Source: an uncultured Flavobacteriales bacterium (GTDB lineage: Bacteria; Bacteroidota; Bacteroidia; Flavobacteriales_C; GCA-002722245). From it: a DNA stretch of 36,100 bases. The stretch is taken from assembly GCA_905182585.1 (NCBI GenBank), contig CAJJCC010000031.1:1-36100 (forward strand), written 5' to 3'. A program made the position numbers and the translations under genes. Positions 20,794 to 28,664 of this stretch are shown in pieces. Numbering within the stretch: the stretch's first letter is position 1; each line of letters opens with the position of its first letter. The notes beneath the pieces were generated by a model. The model ran no database searches and was not told the DNA's origin. It saw nothing but the letters and a program-made list of their open reading frames with translations.

Positions 20794-22164
20794 TTATGTG
20801 AAAAACAAAATGTAAGTAGCAGCACCAGAAATATATCCGACAATAGCTAACAAACTGATTTTTTTCATGTACCAAACAAAATCGATTTTTTCTAATCCCA
20901 TTACAGCAACTCCAGCTGCTGAACCAATGATTAAACAAGACCCACCCGTACCAGCACACAATGCTAAGAATTCCCAGAAGGTACCATTTGGTAAGAACTC
21001 TGCAGATAGCGTTCCTGAAGCGACAGCTTCAGGGCTAGCAATTGAGTACATTCCTTGAGAAGCAGCAACTAACGGAACATTATCTACTATTGAAGATAAA
21101 AAACCGATAGCAATATTAATTGCATAGTTATTATGTAATGTTTCAGTTAGGAATTCAGCCATTACTTTTAAATGACCAACCTCTTGTAAAGCGGACACAG
21201 CTAATAATATACCAAGGAAAAATAGTACTGATGAAGTATCAACTTTTTTCAAAACAGAAATTACTGATAGATGGTATTTGTGATCATGCTCTTTTTTCTT
21301 GTGCATCAATTCCGTGACTGCCCAAATAACACCTAGTGATAACATCATCCCTGTAAACGGGGGGAGGTGAGTAACTGTTTTGAAGATCGGAACAAACAAT
21401 AATCCTGATATTCCTAAGATTAAGAGTGTTAATTTTTCTCCACGAGTAGTCTCAAATTTATTTCCACCACCATTCTTCTCAAGTACTGGTCTTTTGGTTT
21501 CTCCTTTCAGGGTGAAGGTTAAAATTAAAAGAGGAACAAGTAGCGCAACAAATGAAGGAATTATTAAACTCGGAATTGCTATGACAGTAGGCTCAATTAG
21601 TTGTCCTTTGACCCATAACATAGTTGTTGTGACATCTCCAATTACGGACCAAGCACCTCCAGCATTTGCTGCTATAATTACCATACCGGCAAAGAGCCAT
21701 CTAGTTTCTTTATTTCCAACTAATTTTCTTAGTAAAGATATCATTACGATAGCTGTAGTTAAGTTGTCAAGTAATGCTGAGAAGAAGAATGATAGAATTG
21801 CAATTATCCAAAGTAATTTCACTTTGTTAGTTGTTTTTATTTTATCGGTAATAATTGTAAAACCTTGATGTTCATCAATAGTTTCAACAATTGTCATGGC
21901 TCCTAAAAGAAAGAATAAAATATTTGCAATATCAAACATATGATGCATTAATCCACCTGATTTATTTGCTCCATGTAATAGTGTGTTGTGCGCAATCTCT
22001 TGTAACTCTTTAGTATCTGCTCCTTGGTATAAATAAAAAGAGTAACCAGCCCAACATACCATACCCGCGATTAATGCAGTGGGTGCTTTGTCAATGTGAA
22101 TATTGTGTTCTAGGGCGATCATTAAGTACCCTACAATAAACACTACAATCATCAATATTTCCAT
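20794..22164 (-). CDS. nhaD: Sodium:proton antiporter NhaD
   Basis: A 456-residue polytopic protein with about 11-13 hydrophobic segments. Recognisable NhaD/IT-superfamily segments are ALEHNIHIDKAPTALIAG near the N-terminus, FLLGAMTIVETIDEHQGF, SFFFSALLDNLTTAIVM (with the conserved D-N-L-T-T), ANAGGAWSVIGDVTTTMLW, and near the end SSIVDNVPLVAASQGMY and CAGTGGSCLIIGSAAG. It exchanges cytoplasmic Na+ or Li+ for H+ and is typical of marine and alkaliphilic bacteria. The start is ATG 22164 with a 55-base leader back to a candidate -7 box. It is the first gene of a minus-strand unit with exbB, exbD and a tonB-like gene, so sodium homeostasis and outer-membrane transport may be controlled together. 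Confidence 0.94.
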   Translation of the reverse strand: MEILMIVVFIVGYLMIALEHNIHIDKAPTALIAGMVCWAGYSFYLYQGADTKELQEIAHNTLLHGANKSGGLMHHMFDIANILFFLLGAMTIVETIDEHQGFTIITDKIKTTNKVKLLWIIAILSFFFSALLDNLTTAIVMISLLRKLVGNKETRWLFAGMVIIAANAGGAWSVIGDVTTTMLWVKGQLIEPTVIAIPSLIIPSFVALLVPLLILTFTLKGETKRPVLEKNGGGNKFETTRGEKLTLLILGISGLLFVPIFKTVTHLPPFTGMMLSLGVIWAVTELMHKKKEHDHKYHLSVISVLKKVDTSSVLFFLGILLAVSALQEVGHLKVMAEFLTETLHNNYAINIAIGFLSSIVDNVPLVAASQGMYSIASPEAVASGTLSAEFLPNGTFWEFLALCAGTGGSCLIIGSAAGVAVMGLEKIDFVWYMKKISLLAIVGYISGAATYILFFT

Positions 22165-22181
22165 AAAGAATTAGTTTAAAA

Positions 22182-22227
22182 TCTGTTTTCAACAGACTAG
22201 TTTAAGTTTTAATTTTGCGCAAATTTA
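22182..22227 (-). promoter_or_regulatory. nhaD promoter and leader elements
   Basis: On the minus strand, 22227-22220 reads TAAATTTG, an exact -7 consensus. Overlapping its downstream end is the 10-bp palindrome TTTGCGCAAA (22214-22223). In the leader, TCTGTT-TTC-AACAGA (22182-22196) can form a short hairpin. The palindrome at the expected start of transcription could be an operator. Confidence 0.42.
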
Positions 22228-22311
22228 ACATTCAAAGACCACTACAGGAAATTATACTCTCTTTTTTTACAACATTAATTATTTTAAAAGGTTAAAAAAC
22301 GGTATTTCGCC

Positions 22312-22319
22312 TATCTTTA
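22312..22319 (+). promoter_or_regulatory. Candidate -7 box (TATCTTTA) for recQ
   Basis: A one-mismatch TAnnTTTG match only six bases before the GTG start of recQ. If used, the mRNA would have almost no leader. Confidence 0.35.
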
Positions 22320-22324
22320 CTAGT

Positions 22325-24430
22325 GTGAAAGGAGAAGCACTTAAAGTATTAAAGACGGTTTTTGGTTACGATGATTTCCGACCACAACAATGGGATATTA
22401 TAAAAGAAGTTCTTGATGATAGAGATGCGTTAGCACTAATGCCAACAGGAGGAGGTAAGTCCTTGTGTTTTCAAATACCAGCGCTACTTAAAGAAGGTGC
22501 TGCTATTGTGGTTTCTCCTTTAATCGCTTTAATGAAAGATCAGGTTGAAGGATTAGTAAGTAATGGTGTTAAAGCTACTTTTTTAAATTCATCTCAATCT
22601 CCAGAAGAGCAAGACCGAGTAATGCGAGAATTGGAGGCAGGTATGATTAAGATGCTTTATGTTTCTCCGGAAAAATTAGTGAACGATCACTTTTTATCCT
22701 TCTTGCAAACAATAAAAATAAGTTTAATTGCAATTGATGAAGCGCACTGTATTTCATCATGGGGACATGATTTCCGTCCTGAATACGCTCAAGTTGGTGC
22801 TTTAAGACATCGTTTTGAAGGTGTTCCTTTTATTGCCTTAACAGCTACTGCTGACAAATTAACCCGAAAGGATATAACAACACAATTGGCTTTAAATAAT
22901 CCTAAAGTATTTATTTCCTCTTTTGATCGTCCAAATTTAAGTTTAGCAGTTTTACCAGGAAAAAAAAGGTTTGAAAGAATTGTTGAGTTTTTGTTAACCA
23001 GACAAGAAGAATCTGGAATTATATATTGTTTAAGTAGAAAGTCAACTGAAAATTTATCTGCTAAACTACGAGCCCAAGGGTTTTCAGCTACAGCATATCA
23101 TGCAGGTTTAAGAGCAGACGAAAGAGAAAAAGCACAAGAAGATTTTATAAACGATAAAGTAAAAATTGTTTGCGCAACAGTTGCTTTTGGTATGGGAATC
23201 GATAAATCAAATGTTCGATTTGTCATTCATTTTAATTTACCAAAAAACATAGAAGGTTATTATCAAGAAATAGGAAGGGCAGGAAGAGATGGAGTTGCAT
23301 CGGACACTATTCTTTTTTATAGTTATGCTGATGTTGTTCAGCTAAATCAATTTGTTGAAAATAGTGGTCAAAAAGAATTTCAGCAGGCCAAGTTAAGAAG
23401 GATGCAGGATTTTACAGAGGCAAGAATTTGCAGACGTAAAATATTATTGGCCTATTTTGGAGAAGTTCTTCCTGAAAATTGCGGGAATTGTGATGTATGT
23501 AAAAATCCACCTAAATTATTTGATGGGACTGTTATTGCTCAAATGGCTTTAAGTGCCATTGCCCGAACAAATGAACAGGAAGCTTCTGGTGGGATTATTG
23601 AGATCTTAAAAGGAAGCTCTCGTCCTGAAATGTACCAAAAAGGGTATCATGAGTTAAAAACCTTTGGTGTAGGAAAATCATATACGTTTAAAGATTGGCA
23701 AAATTTTATGCTTCAATTGTTGAGCTTAGGCTTTTTTGAGGTGGCGTACGATGATCATAATAAACTACGCTTAACGCCATTAAGTAAAGAGGTTTTGTTT
23801 AGTAAAAAGAAAGTAGATTTAGTTGATACTGCGGAAATGGAAAAGCAGTTTGAAGATGCTAAATCAGTGGTTAAGCCTAAAAGTATATCCACAAATGAAG
23901 AGCTGTTCGAAATCCTTCGCCAAGTTAGAACGAAATTGGCGCGTGATGAAGGAAAGCCACCATACTTAATTTTTAGTGATGCTACCTTAAAATCAATGTC
24001 TTTAAGAAAACCCACTACTCAACCTGAAATGTTAAACATTAGTGGAGTAGGAGAGCATAAGTATGATTTATATGGAGATAATTTCACTAACGTGATTTTG
24101 GATTATGTAAATAAAAACAAAAAGAAAAAAGGGGATACTTTTAAGGAAACAATGGTGATGATAGAGAAAGGAATGACTGTTCCTGAAATATCAGACGTTA
24201 GGGTTTTAAAGGAAACAACAGTGTATTCCCATATCGCTCAACTCTTTAAAATCGGAAAATTAACGGATATAAGTAAATTTATTCCTTTTGATGAATTTAA
24301 AAGGTTGGAAACTTATTGTTCGGAGAACCCAAAAGAGGATAAGCTTAAGCCAATTTATGATGCACTTGGTTCAAATATCGATTACGGTAAGATTCGATTG
24401 GTACTGGAGTATATAAAAATAAAAAAGTGA
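22325..24430 (+). CDS. recQ: ATP-dependent DNA helicase RecQ
   Basis: A 701-residue 3'-5' DNA helicase for recombination and replication-fork repair. The Walker A motif is TGGGKS (K45), and D138-E-A-H141 is followed by the aromatic-rich loop CISSWGHDFRPEY. Helicase motif VI is QEIGRAGRDG (about 314-323). The RecQ zinc site is C369, C386, C389 and C392, followed by the winged-helix region. An HRDC-like domain lies at about 520-600, with an extra helix-turn-helix tail (about 612-660) as in many Bacteroidota RecQ proteins. The start is GTG 22325, the only suitable start near the candidate promoter, and it gives the normal N-terminus (KVLKTVFGYDDFRPQQ). The gene converges with a DUF3127 gene whose product ends like SSB, and the recQ stop codon lies inside the shared terminator stem. 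Confidence 0.96.
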   Translation: MKGEALKVLKTVFGYDDFRPQQWDIIKEVLDDRDALALMPTGGGKSLCFQIPALLKEGAAIVVSPLIALMKDQVEGLVSNGVKATFLNSSQSPEEQDRVMRELEAGMIKMLYVSPEKLVNDHFLSFLQTIKISLIAIDEAHCISSWGHDFRPEYAQVGALRHRFEGVPFIALTATADKLTRKDITTQLALNNPKVFISSFDRPNLSLAVLPGKKRFERIVEFLLTRQEESGIIYCLSRKSTENLSAKLRAQGFSATAYHAGLRADEREKAQEDFINDKVKIVCATVAFGMGIDKSNVRFVIHFNLPKNIEGYYQEIGRAGRDGVASDTILFYSYADVVQLNQFVENSGQKEFQQAKLRRMQDFTEARICRRKILLAYFGEVLPENCGNCDVCKNPPKLFDGTVIAQMALSAIARTNEQEASGGIIEILKGSSRPEMYQKGYHELKTFGVGKSYTFKDWQNFMLQLLSLGFFEVAYDDHNKLRLTPLSKEVLFSKKKVDLVDTAEMEKQFEDAKSVVKPKSISTNEELFEILRQVRTKLARDEGKPPYLIFSDATLKSMSLRKPTTQPEMLNISGVGEHKYDLYGDNFTNVILDYVNKNKKKKGDTFKETMVMIEKGMTVPEISDVRVLKETTVYSHIAQLFKIGKLTDISKFIPFDEFKRLETYCSENPKEDKLKPIYDALGSNIDYGKIRLVLEYIKIKK

Positions 24431-24458
24431 GTTGAAATTTATTCCAACTCACTTTTTT
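24421..24458. terminator. Two-way terminator between recQ and the DUF3127 gene
   Basis: A GTGAGTTG / CAACTCAC stem is extended by six A-T pairs (24421-24426 with 24453-24458), with a 10-base loop. It has A6 on the left and T6 on the right and so can act on both strands. The TGA stop of recQ (24428-24430) is part of the left arm. Confidence 0.88.
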
Positions 24459-24478
24459 ATATTTTATTTTAATCTACC

Positions 24479-24838
24479 TTAGAAAGGTAAATCGTCATCG
24501 TTTCCTCCACCCATTGAAACGGCTGGTGGAATATCTGAAGCTGTTGGAGCAGGCGCTGAATCAGCACCTTCGATTCTCCAAGCATCCAATGAGTTGAAAT
24601 ATCTTACTTCCCCTTGAGGTGAAGTCCATTCTCTACCTCTAACGTTAAAGTTAACAGTAACCTCACCTCCAACTTGAAAACCATCCAACAAAGAGCATCT
24701 ATCTTGTGTTGCTTGAAATTGAATGTGCTGTGGGTATTGAGAAGACTCATCTGTTAAAACAAATTCTCTTACTGCGAATTTATCAGATACTTGTCTTGTG
24801 TCTTTAACTTCTTTTAATCTTCCTTTTAACTGAAACAT
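24479..24838 (-). CDS. DUF3127 protein with SSB-type acidic C-terminal tip
   Basis: A 119-residue protein matching the Bacteroidota DUF3127 family, whose role is not established to my knowledge. Residues 1-90 look like a small beta-barrel (MFQLKGRLKEV, KFAVREFVLTDE, QHIQFQATQDR, GGEVTVNFNVRGREW, RYFNSLDAWRIE), an OB-fold-like pattern. A short A/P/S/G linker follows, and the protein ends in NDDDLPF. That ending matches the SSB C-terminal tip (DDDIPF in E. coli), which recruits RecQ, RecG, PriA and other repair proteins. The gene is convergent with recQ, a known SSB-tip binder. I infer a single-strand nucleic-acid-binding protein that docks repair enzymes. It is much shorter than normal SSB and lacks the canonical SSB sequence pattern. 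A clear -7 box precedes it. Confidence 0.85.
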   Translation of the reverse strand: MFQLKGRLKEVKDTRQVSDKFAVREFVLTDESSQYPQHIQFQATQDRCSLLDGFQVGGEVTVNFNVRGREWTSPQGEVRYFNSLDAWRIEGADSAPAPTASDIPPAVSMGGGNDDDLPF

Positions 24839-24862
24839 ATTAATTGTATAAAAATTGGATCA

Positions 24863-24870
24863 CAAATGTA
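24863..24870 (-). promoter_or_regulatory. Candidate -7 box (TACATTTG) for the DUF3127 gene
   Basis: An exact TAnnTTTG on the minus strand (24870 to 24863), 25 bases before the ATG at 24838. It is divergent from the tRNA/tig promoter region. Confidence 0.5.
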
Positions 24871-24994
24871 AGTTACTAAAAGTCGAAATTATGTAAGTTT
24901 CGATTAAAACTTATTAACTTTTTATTCACTTTGTCAATAGTTTAATTTTTTTGGAAAAAAATGGTTAATTGTTTCATTCTTAAAGAAAAAACGA

Positions 24995-25002
24995 TATATT
25001 TG
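24995..25002 (+). promoter_or_regulatory. Candidate -7 box (TATATTTG) for tRNA-Leu
   Basis: An exact TAnnTTTG, 21 bases before the first base of the mature tRNA. A TTG at 24969-24971 may act as -33, with a 23-base spacer at the long end of the accepted range. Confidence 0.5.
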
Positions 25003-25023
25003 TACTCCAATTTTTTGAAAGAA

Positions 25024-25105
25024 GCGGGTGTGGTGAAATTGGTAGACACGCTAGACTTAGGATCTAGTGCTTCACGGCTTGGGGGTTCGAGTCCCTTCAC
25101 CCGCA
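25024..25105 (+). tRNA. tRNA-Leu (anticodon UAG)
   Basis: An 82-base class II tRNA. The acceptor stem GCGGGTG pairs with CACCCGC (25098-25104), with A as discriminator. The D-arm contains GGTGAAATTGGTAGACAC. The anticodon stem CTAGA/TCTAG encloses the loop CTTAGGA, giving anticodon TAG, which reads CUA and CUG leucine codons. A long variable arm (GTGCTTCACGGCTT) is typical of tRNA-Leu. The T-loop is TTCGAGT. CCA is not encoded. A run of six Ts follows at 25107-25112. Confidence 0.97.
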
Positions 25106-25148
25106 CTTTTTTCTACTGTGATTCCACTCCAATTTAATATTTATTAGA

Positions 25149-26495
25149 ATGAACATTGTACAAGAGAACATTGACGGTTTAAACGCAATCCTTAAAGTTG
25201 AGATTGAAGAGAATGATTATGCAGGAAAAGTAAGCTCGTTTTTAAAGAAACAGCAAAAAACTGCTCAAATGCAAGGTTTCCGTCCTGGAAAAGTGCCATT
25301 TGGAATGATTAAGAAAATGTATGGTGTTAATGCTAAGGTTGAAGAAATTCAAAAAGCGGTTAACGCACGTCTCTTTAAATTCATAGAAGAAGAAAAATTG
25401 GATGTTTTAGGACAACCAATTCCAAAAGAAGACAAGCAAGTTATAGATTGGAGTACTCAAAAGGATTTTACGTTTCAATATGAAGTTGGGTTATCTCCTG
25501 AGTTTGACGTTAAATTAACGGCTAAGAAAAAATTTACTTCATACGATATTCAACCAGATGAGAATTTGATTGATAAATATGTTGAAGAAATCTCAATGAG
25601 ATACGGAACTGTTGGTTCAGGTGATGTTGTTGAAGAAAAAGATATTGTTGTTGCTGATATCGCTGAATTAGAAGGTGGTGAAGCAAAAGAAAACGGAGTA
25701 GCCAAACTGGCAAATATTTCTGTTGAAAAAGCTTCTGATGCTTTTAAAAAGCAATTAGTTGGCGCTAAAGTTGATGCTGAATTCACTGTAAATATTAAAG
25801 AGGTTTACGAAGGTTTAGAGGGAGGTGCTTCCTTAATGGGTGTTGATGTTGCTGAATTAGAGGCTGCAGGAAATGAATTTTCTGTTAAAGTTGTTTCTGT
25901 TTCAAGAATGCAAGCGGCTGAATTAAATCAAGAACTTTTTAATAAAGTATATGGTGAAGGGACTGTTTCTTCAATAAAAGAATTCAGAGCTAAACTATCT
26001 GACGAGGCTAAAGGAATGTTAGACGGTCAGGGGAAAAGTAAATTAAGAAACGATATTGTTGAATATTTACTTGAATCTGTAAAGTTTGACTTACCAGATT
26101 CATTCTTGAAACGCTTTATCCAATCAACAGCTAAAGAACCTGTTACTTTAGAGCAAATTGAAGCAGACTATGATCAGCATTCTAATACGTTCAGATGGCA
26201 GTTAATTGAGAATAAATTAATTACTAGTTATGAACTTAAAGTAGCTGACGAAGAGGTTAAAGGGAAAGCAAAAGAAATGATTGCTGCTAATTTTAAGCAG
26301 TATGGTCAAGAAGTAGCTGATGAAGATTTAGATACTTATGCTGCTACTGTTTTAGCTAAAGAAGATGAGAGACAAAAGCTGTATAACGAACTTTACTCAG
26401 ATAAGATTCTTGACTTAGTAAAAGAAAAATGTAAGATTGATGTTAAAGGTGTAACTTATGATGAGTTCATTAAGCTTTCAGCTAAAACTAAATAA
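25149..26495 (+). CDS. tig: Trigger factor (ribosome-associated chaperone)
   Basis: A 448-residue trigger factor. The ribosome-binding N-terminal domain carries the signature G43-FRPGKVP at the same position as in E. coli. The middle PPIase-like region (about 150-250) is divergent, with none of the usual FKBP active-site sequence evident, as is common in this phylum. The helical C-terminal substrate-cradling domain (about 265-440) has the family's charged helices. It binds nascent chains at the exit tunnel and works with the ClpXP machinery encoded next: tig-clpP-clpX is a classic order. The start is ATG 25149, 43 bases after the tRNA-Leu. It ends before a 12-bp hairpin at 26560. Confidence 0.94.
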   Translation: MNIVQENIDGLNAILKVEIEENDYAGKVSSFLKKQQKTAQMQGFRPGKVPFGMIKKMYGVNAKVEEIQKAVNARLFKFIEEEKLDVLGQPIPKEDKQVIDWSTQKDFTFQYEVGLSPEFDVKLTAKKKFTSYDIQPDENLIDKYVEEISMRYGTVGSGDVVEEKDIVVADIAELEGGEAKENGVAKLANISVEKASDAFKKQLVGAKVDAEFTVNIKEVYEGLEGGASLMGVDVAELEAAGNEFSVKVVSVSRMQAAELNQELFNKVYGEGTVSSIKEFRAKLSDEAKGMLDGQGKSKLRNDIVEYLLESVKFDLPDSFLKRFIQSTAKEPVTLEQIEADYDQHSNTFRWQLIENKLITSYELKVADEEVKGKAKEMIAANFKQYGQEVADEDLDTYAATVLAKEDERQKLYNELYSDKILDLVKEKCKIDVKGVTYDEFIKLSAKTK

Positions 26496-26559
26496 GCTTT
26501 AATTGTAATTTAGTTTACAATTAACGATATAGTTTTAATTTCTTTTGTAGATAATATTT

Positions 26560-26587
26560 AAAGATGCGACATTTTTGTCGCATCTTT
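26560..26587 (+). terminator. 12-bp hairpin between tig and clpP
   Basis: A perfect stem, AAAGATGCGACA / TGTCGCATCTTT, with a TTTT loop. The stem ends in TTT but only AGTTTG follows, so termination may be partial. It could equally be a leader or mRNA-stabilising element ahead of clpP. No good clpP promoter was identified between it and the ATG. Confidence 0.65.
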
Positions 26588-26650
26588 AGTTTGTGCCCTA
26601 TCCTATAGTGGCAATAAATAGATTAAAAAACCATTTATAAAAAATAAAAT

Positions 26651-27319
26651 ATGTTCGACGCAGGAAAAGAATTTAGAAAATTTGCGATTAAAGATCAAGG
26701 TATCTCTAGCATGCATATGGATAGTTTCATTGAATCATCAATGACGCCTTATATTGTTGAAGAACGTCAAATGAATGTTGCTCAAATGGATGTTTTTTCA
26801 AGATTAATGATGGATAGAATCATTTTCTTAGGAACAGGTGTTAACGACCATATGGCCAACATTATTCAGGCTCAATTATTATTCTTAGAATCTTTAGATT
26901 CTGATAAGGATATTCAAATTTACTTAAATTCTCCTGGAGGTTCTGTTTATGCAGGTTTAGGGATTTATGATACAATGCAGTATATCAATCCAGATGTAGC
27001 AACAATTTGTACAGGAATGGCGGCATCTATGGGTGCTGTTTTGTTATGTGCCGGTGCTGCTGGTAAAAGAACGGCTTTACAACACTCAAGAGTAATGATT
27101 CACCAACCGTTAGGTGGTGCTCAAGGGCAGGCTTCAGATATTGAAATTACTGCAAGAGAAATTCAGAAATTGAAAAAGGAATTATATACTATTATTGCTG
27201 ATCATTCTGGACAAACGTATGATAAGGTTTGGGCCGATTCTGATAGAGATTATTGGATGATTGCTGAAGAAGCGAAAGCATACGGAATGATTGATGAGGT
27301 TTTAGTTAGAAAAAAATAG
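26651..27319 (+). CDS. clpP: ATP-dependent Clp protease proteolytic subunit
   Basis: A 222-residue ClpP serine protease that forms the double-heptamer degradation chamber. The catalytic triad is S126 (GMAASMG), H151 (MIHQP) and D200; spacings of 25 and 49 residues equal those of E. coli S111-H136-D185. The oxyanion segment NSPGGSVYAG (93-102) is intact. Residues 1-35 form an N-terminal extension, partly a propeptide by analogy, before the conserved PYIVEE start of the mature domain. It lies between tig and clpX on the same strand, but a strong terminator separates it from clpX. Confidence 0.97.
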   Translation: MFDAGKEFRKFAIKDQGISSMHMDSFIESSMTPYIVEERQMNVAQMDVFSRLMMDRIIFLGTGVNDHMANIIQAQLLFLESLDSDKDIQIYLNSPGGSVYAGLGIYDTMQYINPDVATICTGMAASMGAVLLCAGAAGKRTALQHSRVMIHQPLGGAQGQASDIEITAREIQKLKKELYTIIADHSGQTYDKVWADSDRDYWMIAEEAKAYGMIDEVLVRKK

Positions 27320-27346
27320 TTTTTAACTAAACGTATAAAACATGAC

Positions 27347-27377
27347 AACCGCACGAGCTACAGCTCGTGCGGTTTTT
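27347..27377 (+). terminator. Strong terminator between clpP and clpX
   Basis: A perfect 12-bp GC-rich stem, AACCGCACGAGC / GCTCGTGCGGTT, with a 4-base loop, is followed by TTTG. It lies between two genes usually thought of as one unit. Confidence 0.88.
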
Positions 27378-27378
27378 G

Positions 27379-27386
27379 TATATTTG
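27379..27386 (+). promoter_or_regulatory. Candidate -7 box (TATATTTG) for clpX
   Basis: An exact TAnnTTTG located right after the clpP terminator and only four bases before the clpX ATG. If active, it would give a leaderless or nearly leaderless clpX mRNA. There is no TTG at -33, because that position falls inside the hairpin. Confidence 0.38.
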
Positions 27387-27390
27387 AATT

Positions 27391-28641
27391 ATGGACAAAA
27401 AGAGTCAAGTAAAGTGTTCCTTTTGTGGAAGAGAGAAAAAAGATACTAATGTATTAATTGCTGGTATTGAGGGGTATATATGTGATAATTGCGTTACGCA
27501 AGCACAAGGGATTGTAAAAGAGGAAGGTTCAGAGAAAATCAACGCCAATTTGGATAAAGAATTGAAGTTGATGAAGCCTACAGAAATAAAAAAACATTTA
27601 GATCAATATGTGATTGGGCAGGATAAGGCGAAAAAGGTTTTATCGGTTGCTGTTTACAATCATTATAAAAGACTTTCACAATCGTCTAAGACTTTAGGTC
27701 CTGATGATGAAATTGAAATTGAAAAGTCGAACATCATGCTCGTTGGGGAGACAGGGACAGGGAAAACATTGTTAGCTAAAACAATAGCTAAAATTTTAAA
27801 TGTTCCTTTTTGTATCGCTGATGCAACCGTTTTAACTGAAGCAGGTTATGTTGGTGAAGATGTTGAAGCAATACTTTCGAGGTTATTACAAGCTGCCGAT
27901 TTTGATGTTTCTTCAACTGAAAGAGGTATCGTTTTTATTGATGAAATTGATAAAATTGCTCGTAAATCTGATAATCCGTCTATCTCTAGAGATGTTAGTG
28001 GTGAAGGTGTTCAGCAGGCCATGTTGAAATTATTAGAAGGAAGTGTTGTAGGTGTTCCACCGCAAGGAGGAAGAAAGCATCCAGAACAAAAATTGACGCA
28101 AATTGACACTAAGAATATTTTGTTTATTTGTGGTGGTGCTTTTGATGGTGTGCAGAGATTAATTGAAAAGCGTGTTAAATCACAATCATTAGGTTTTCAG
28201 GCAAGTAAAAAGATGAGTATGTTGGATAAAGACAATTTACTCCAGTATATTTCTCCTGAGGATATTAAGTCTTTTGGAATTATACCTGAGTTAATTGGTC
28301 GTTTACCAGTTTTATCCCACTTAGCTCCTTTAGATGGTTCTGCATTAAGAAGAATTTTAACAGAACCTAAAAATGCTTTGGTTAAACAATATGTAAGATT
28401 ATTTGAATTGGATGGAATCAAGTTAGATTTGACTAAGGATGCATTAGATTTTGTAGTTGAAAAAGCATTGGAATATAAGTTAGGAGCGAGAGGGTTAAGA
28501 TCTATTTGTGAATCAATTATGATGGATGCAATGTTCGAATTACCATCAAATGGTAAAGAAGAACAAATGTTTGAAGTGACGCTTGATTACGCTAAAAGTA
28601 AGTTGTCTGGAGATAACTTAAAAAACTTGAAAGTTGCTTAA
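27391..28641 (+). CDS. clpX: ATP-dependent Clp protease ATP-binding subunit ClpX
   Basis: A 416-residue AAA+ unfoldase partner of ClpP. The N-terminal zinc-binding domain has C9-x2-C12 and C31-x2-C34. Walker A is GETGTGKT with K125, and Walker B is IVFIDEID with E185; both numbers are identical to E. coli ClpX. The pore loop RKH is at 228-230. The ClpP-docking tripeptide is L267-G-F, where E. coli has IGF. Sensor and arginine-finger region [11 protein letters not shown] lies near the C-terminus. ATG 27391 is supported by the exact alignment of the zinc motif. It is followed 23 bases later by the SIS isomerase gene, so it may head a long unit reaching lipB and beyond. Confidence 0.97.
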   Translation: MDKKSQVKCSFCGREKKDTNVLIAGIEGYICDNCVTQAQGIVKEEGSEKINANLDKELKLMKPTEIKKHLDQYVIGQDKAKKVLSVAVYNHYKRLSQSSKTLGPDDEIEIEKSNIMLVGETGTGKTLLAKTIAKILNVPFCIADATVLTEAGYVGEDVEAILSRLLQAADFDVSSTERGIVFIDEIDKIARKSDNPSISRDVSGEGVQQAMLKLLEGSVVGVPPQGGRKHPEQKLTQIDTKNILFICGGAFDGVQRLIEKRVKSQSLGFQASKKMSMLDKDNLLQYISPEDIKSFGIIPELIGRLPVLSHLAPLDGSALRRILTEPKNALVKQYVRLFELDGIKLDLTKDALDFVVEKALEYKLGARGLRSICESIMMDAMFELPSNGKEEQMFEVTLDYAKSKLSGDNLKNLKVA

Positions 28642-28664
28642 TTTTTTTTACTGAGTTTATAGAT

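Noticed and set aside
21380-21868. 162-codon open frame on the plus strand
   Set aside because: It lies wholly antisense to nhaD, has no start context, and its translation is Ser/Ile/Pro-rich without family features; it is a shadow of the membrane-protein codons.
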